Assembly: GCF_037392515.1 (NCBI RefSeq) | Contig: NC_090288.1 | Coordinates: 9,775,969-9,839,968 of the forward strand | From: Haliotis asinina | Lineage: Eukaryota > Mollusca > Gastropoda > Lepetellida > Haliotidae | DNA length: 64,000 bases | Direction: 5' to 3' | In this document: positions 39,601-45,600 of the stretch, one piece after another | Position numbering within the stretch: position 1 is the stretch's first letter | How the letters are laid out: each line of letters begins with the position of its first letter | The notes under the pieces: model-generated | Seen by the model: only the letters and a program-made list of their open reading frames with translations | Database searches by the model: none | What the model was told of the DNA's origin: nothing | Translations under genes and position numbers: made by a program

Positions 39601-42600
39601 GGTGGTGTCACTGACAGGGGGTACTGTGGGGCCTGCCGGCGGCGGAACCCCAAGTGGCGGTGGTGTTAAAGACTGGATAAAAAAACTCGGGGAAGGCCTA
39701 GCTAAACTGGCTGGTAAGGTCGCCGAAGCCCTTCCCGGCATCCTGGGTAGCATCGTCTCGTGGTTGTTGGGCGCTCTGGCTAAAACTGCCACGTGGCTCA
39801 GTCAAAACCTGTGGGCAGCCATCGTCGCCGTGGCGGGTCTGGTGTACGTAGCGGCTAAGAAATTTTTAACCAAATAAGTCCCAAAGCTACCCCACCAACC
39901 ACCAGGGCCGTTTTACTATCAATATGCTGCTGATTGGAGGCCTGAATATGGGTGTGTGTGGGGGGTACCCCCACATGAACTTTAGACTCCGGGGGTGGCG
40001 CCACTATACCCGTTTCACGTGGTGGGATGTGTGGGATATAGGGGGTGTTAATATCGGGGTTGATACCCAACTTTTGATCCGCCGTGGCTATGACTATTTT
40101 GTTGTTATAACCCACCACTTTTTTTACTCTCAGTTGCATATCACTCGGAGCCATGTACAGCCCCACGCCGAACACGTAATTGACTTTCGATCTGGCGTAT
40201 TCTAACACGTTTTGGTAGCGTTCGATGGCCCGCGGGAGATCAACTGGAGAATTGATAGCATCATCAACGTTGGCAACGAACTGTTTCTGAGCGTCGTAAG
40301 CAGTTCCCTTACCGAGGATGTTGGAACGCGCACCCAACAGCGCCCACACGTACGTTCGAATCGAGTCGTTCAAGCGTATTGTGCCAGCACGAGTGAATTC
40401 TTTCGATATTTTTTAGATCATTTTAGTCCAGGCTGTGGCTGCATCAGGATTGGTTTGCTTTATGCAGCTGACATGGATCTTTTCATTCGTTGTGGGGCCT
40501 GTAAATGTATGACGGTTTGGGTTGTATGTACCATCTGCAGAACCGGCCCTATATGTTCCGGACCTGTAGAAGTACACGAGAACTATACCGAGACCATGGT
40601 TCACACCAGGAAGGCGAAAGTCTTTATTCGTTGGAATCTCAAACTCCCCACAAACACGTTCATAAGCGCGTTTATCATAGGGGTTATTCGTCATACTCCA
40701 CGCTTTATCTTGGGGAAGAGGAGCACTTATTTCCTTCAATATTCGTCTCGTTTGATAATAAATATGAAACAAAATGACTGCCTTACTCAGTTCGTCTATA
40801 CCGTAGTCTAGTGTCACACCCGACCCTGTCGTCGCACACCACACAGCAAAGTTGAGTTGGTTCTGCCAAAACTGCATTGGGTTTTGATTCCAGTTTACCA
40901 CCGCCTGCGCGTTATTAACGGTCACGATATAGTTTTCAAAGATATTAATAAAGGTTGTTTTAAACCCCGTACCATCTGCATTCACCATGATTTTCAAGTG
41001 TGCTAAGTCCATATTATAATATATAAATTATATATTATAATATGTACATAACACTTCCAGGAATAACGAGCGGTGAGGCCGTTCAGCTGACGCACGCGAT
41101 CGATAACACGTCAGGCCAACTCGAAGTCGCACTCTGCGATATCACCTACCTACCGCAATGGACTAACATCAACGCCAGCAACAATAAGCTGTTCGTCAGT
41201 GGGGCTCGCAGTCAGATAACTGACGGCTACTACAGCGTGTGCTCTCTAAACGACGAGGTCTTCAAACCCCTGGGAGCCGAACTCAAGATGAACGACTCAA
41301 ACGGCACAGTGGTGTTAATCAACAACGGAAGAACCTCCTTGAGGCTCGGCCGACCATTAGCGAGGATACTCGGTATGTCTCCTGACGAGATAAAACCAAC
41401 AACAACCGTCACAGGCACGAAGTTACCCGACCTAGTACCGTACCGAGAGCTGTACATTCATCTCGGTCAGGTGAGCACAACGTACAACATTCAAGGAGGT
41501 CACCCTTCCACTATACTGAGAGCAGTGCCGGTGAAAACTGAGAAATACAACGACGGTAGAACCGAGTCGTTTTCACCACGGCAGTATAAGAGATTAACCC
41601 AGGGCAACATACCTGAGCTGATAATATCGGTGTTAGATATAAATCATAATCCTGTAAATATAGGATACCTCAGCTTAACGCTTCACGTAAAATGACCAGC
41701 GCACAAGGGCCCGGAGTGAAAAAATGTGTCAATATCGGGATCTCCGACCTCGGAGACACGCGCGGTTTCGACGCTCCCGGAGTAGATGGTAAATCGTACG
41801 CCTTGCAACTGAAAAACAACATTTACAAACGCGTTGAAGTCACCTCCGGTGGAACCCTAAGTGATATAGTAGATACCACAAGAGCAACAGTCAACACTAA
41901 GTACGCCCTTGTCAACACCGGTAATAACTGGATAATATACCCATCGTTCGGGGGTAAACTGTTCAACTTAGACGATGTTGAGAGCACTACCGTCGCCCGA
42001 AACAAGCCATATATGCTCGTCTTCACCGAAGATGACAAGTGGGTGTTGTTACCCGATAACGACTGGTTTCTCAATATTAGGCTCGGCTCCCCCTACGTGT
42101 TCACGGATAACAAAGACAACCACCTAAACAAAGTCGTGAACAATGGAACCCTGCTCGTGGCTTACGTCCCAACTCAGAGACGTAGCATAGTCGTCAGCCC
42201 ACTCGACACTATGGCAGCCCACATGCTATCGAGTAAACCGGCCATACAAAACGTGACATTGCAGTTGGTGTCTGAATTCGAAGGCGTGGTCAGTATACTA
42301 GAGAGTCTACCGGCAAACTCAACACTGATCATCAAAGTCTACCTAGGGGAACCATCGGGGAATGATGTCGAGATCGTGAAGGGGATCAAACTCGGGTGGG
42401 GGAAACGACACCAGTATCAAGTTTGCAACGTTTACGTGCGGGTGGGTGTCGGCTCCAACACCAGTCTGCAGGGGGTCAACGTGATCGTGGAAAACAAGAT
42501 ATCACTAACCAAGATCTTCCTACCTGACAACATACACTTCATGGGTATGAAGTTCACCCCTGAATTATTATCAGAAAACCAGTTGGAAATTATATCGTAA

Positions 42601-45600
42601 TAGTATAATAATGACCAGTCATCGTCCCAACACTACGCTTAACGACCTAGGAGATACGGAGGGATTCGATCAGCCTGGTGAGGAAGACACCTTATATATC
42701 CTGCACTTCAAAGACAACGTGTACAGACTGGTGTCGTTATCAGATTTAAAAGAGCCCAAATGGCTGATCAACTTAACACTCGCCTCACCTTATATCACAA
42801 TAGACGCAGATACGGGGTATATCTCTAAGATTAGGAACAACGGTATCTGGGCCGGGGATTTCATTCCGGAGAGGGTACCCATTGCAACTACTGATACCGA
42901 AAAAAATAGGTTAAAGACTGTAGTAAAAAATAAATTAACATTTATCAATTATTCTTTTAACATAAGTCTTGATATATTCTCCCCTTTCACACTCATCATA
43001 GAAGTCTTCTTTCATTCAGACAATGAAAACACCTCAAGAGTACACCAAATTTTACCCGGGGTGTCAATACACTGGTTTGACGAACACCAAGGCCAATATT
43101 GTCGTATTGTTATACAACGGGATACCCACGGGGGTTCTATAAACCGCTTAATAAACCTCAGTGGGGTTTTTATTACAACAGGAAAGTCTATTAGCCTCTC
43201 ACCTATTACCCTGACTGCTAGTATAGAACTTGTAGACTTAAAATTAATTTATAGAGTATTAACTGAAACCCAATTAAAATATCTTTCAAAATATATATTA
43301 TAGGATGGGTCTGTACCCAGTCGTAGAGGAAGTAGCGAAGACGCTGGAAACCGTAGATGGGTTCCGCTTGAGGCAGTTATGTGATGTGAAACGTCAACTA
43401 GAACAAGACCGTGACACGCGGAAAGCACTATGTAAGAAGTACCATAGAGCTTTCAATATCGTGGACGGGGCTGACACTACCCTTATGGCAACCAGCATGG
43501 GACTAGGGGCGGCAGGTGTTGGGTTGTTAGCTACCATCGTGGCTGCACCTATAGTGCTAGGTATTGAAATAACGGCTGGGATGGCAGGGGTGTTAGGGTT
43601 GGCGCTTAAGTTAGTATCACGCAGACTGCATCGTAAGGCATTGAAACACGACGAGATCAGGGTTCTGGCCGAAGCAAAGCTCAACACAGTAAGTGGGCGT
43701 ATTTCCACGGCACTCTCTGATAGTAAGATCTCAGAAGAGGAGTTTCGTTCAATCCTCTCTGAACTCACAAAATATAACGGAATGAAACAAGATATTCGGT
43801 CCAAATCTCGTAAGTCTGCTATCAGTGAGGACGAGAAAAAAAAGTACATAGAACAGGGGATACAAAAAGCCCAACAAGCCTTTATTATGAACACCAAAGA
43901 GATCATAGGCGGTTCACGTTAAACTGTTTCATTGATATAAACGTGACATAGGCACAGTGTTACCTCCAACACACGTTAAGTAGTAGGGGTAATAGTAGCA
44001 AGAGCTAAGGACCCAACCAAAGCCTTATTTAGTAAATAAGGCTTTGTAGAGACTTTTCTTGAAAGTGTTTTAAAACCCCCATTGTATATACTACTGTCAG
44101 CTTGATCTGTCAAAGGCTCAGTCAGCATATCAGTCTGTGTATCGGTCATTATGCGCTTGACCTTTCTACCATTGTATGGCCAGTCTCTTTCATATGTCTT
44201 ATCCTCATCTTCAGACACAGAGAACAGAGATGTCGAAGGGGAAGCAGATGGGGATATCCAACATTTGCTGAAGAGATTCACAAGTAAGCAGCCCATCACC
44301 TACATGATGTACTGAGATTAGTGTCTTAAATTGTGGTGCTTTTTGCTTAACCACAAAGTTTTCAACTTTGGTTTATGACAAGGACACCCTGGCATCCAAA
44401 ATACAATTTTATCACTTCATTCGACTTCCAGCTGTATGTTCCTTAAAGGTCACATGCAACCAAAAAATCAAACATAATTAAAACACATTTATCACTTATT
44501 CATGACATGTAATATACATTGCTGCTTTTAAAAAAACAAATAAACAAAATTATAAGCGTACAATCGCGATTCAAAAGTGCAATATTTTGTACTTCGGCTC
44601 ACTTCTCCCGAAACGAAGCCCTCGGGAGACCGAACCCAGTCATAGCGGGTGGATATGCACTCAAGTCTAATGACGGCTTCCGATTGGCTGTTTCATTTGC
44701 TGACATGCTGAGGGTTCATTGTGTGTACAGAAAGATGATCTGTTTGATGGGCATTTTAGAAGTATAGCCAGTCACAAGAAAGTAAGATTCTTTATGGATA
44801 ACAACTTCTTTTTGTGTACTTGATGCATCGTTTCAGTATAGATTCATATACTGTTGTCAAACAAAATCATATACACTAAAAGAAGTCTTTATCCATGAAG
44901 AATGTATATAGAGATGTTGGGTTTGGAAAATACATGTTCTCTGAATTTGCGCTCAATCCATTCAAATATCATGTCAGAAGGGGTGGGAAACTAGTGTGTG
45001 GCTGGAATCTGTCCAAGTACAAAGCAGGACTTAAAACTGACAAGAGTTTGCACCAGTTTCCGTCCGATCCAGTCATCCGAAAAAAATGAATGTAGTTTGT
45101 TTGCAACCCAGACATAAAAACATGTCATGTGTATCACAGTGCCTAATTACATAATGTGGCAGACACGGGACTCGGGTGCTCGAGTCATAAATCAACTTAT
45201 TTTCTTTTTGTCGTATAGTCTGATAGGTGCTAAGTTCAAATTGCACGTGGTCAATGATTGAAGCTGTGTATGGCATGTTGTCATTAAGTAGACAGGCAGA
45301 CAGACATATAGGTGTGAATAACCCAGACACTGAGCTTTGTCTGTGACAGAGACTGCTTACCACAATCAAGAAGTTTTTTTTACGTAACGAGTAGATTATT
45401 TACTTGTTTGTGTGCACAACCAAGATTAGACTACTGCTCACGACTTAAGACGCTGGGCATGCATACTGTTTCAAGCTCCACGAACCTATTCACTTTGCAT
45501 GCGTTATGGACGCAGCGGAGCACAGCTGTTGAAACCAGTTTTCCCCCCCAGCGCTGGGGGGAATTTAGTGAAACGTTTGAACTCCGATTTCGCGGGCTTT

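Larger units (their letters stand above)
30064..44095. mobile_element. Polinton/Maverick element, about 14.0 kb, young but broken
   Basis: The element runs from AGTAGTATATACAATGG to its inverted copy, with 145-bp terminal inverted repeats and GTCAG duplications outside. It begins with AG and ends with CT, as Polintons do. Parts from left to right: integrase, family B DNA polymerase, a SAP-like small frame, Cys-rich protein, several small membrane proteins, packaging ATPase and major capsid protein (all minus); a long membrane-anchored protein (plus); two small proteins (minus); then a penton-like capsid protein, two related proteins and a two-segment membrane protein (all plus). No adenovirus-type protease was recognised. 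The terminal repeats look identical, so the insertion is recent. About three or four breaks are apparent, so I treat it as a fossil. It lies inside an intron of zinc-finger gene B. Confidence 0.95.

Noticed and set aside
44102-44287. Plus-strand 61-codon frame just right of the Polinton
   Set aside because: The protein is not conserved-looking, and the zinc-finger exon at 44215-44283 uses another frame with proper splice sites.
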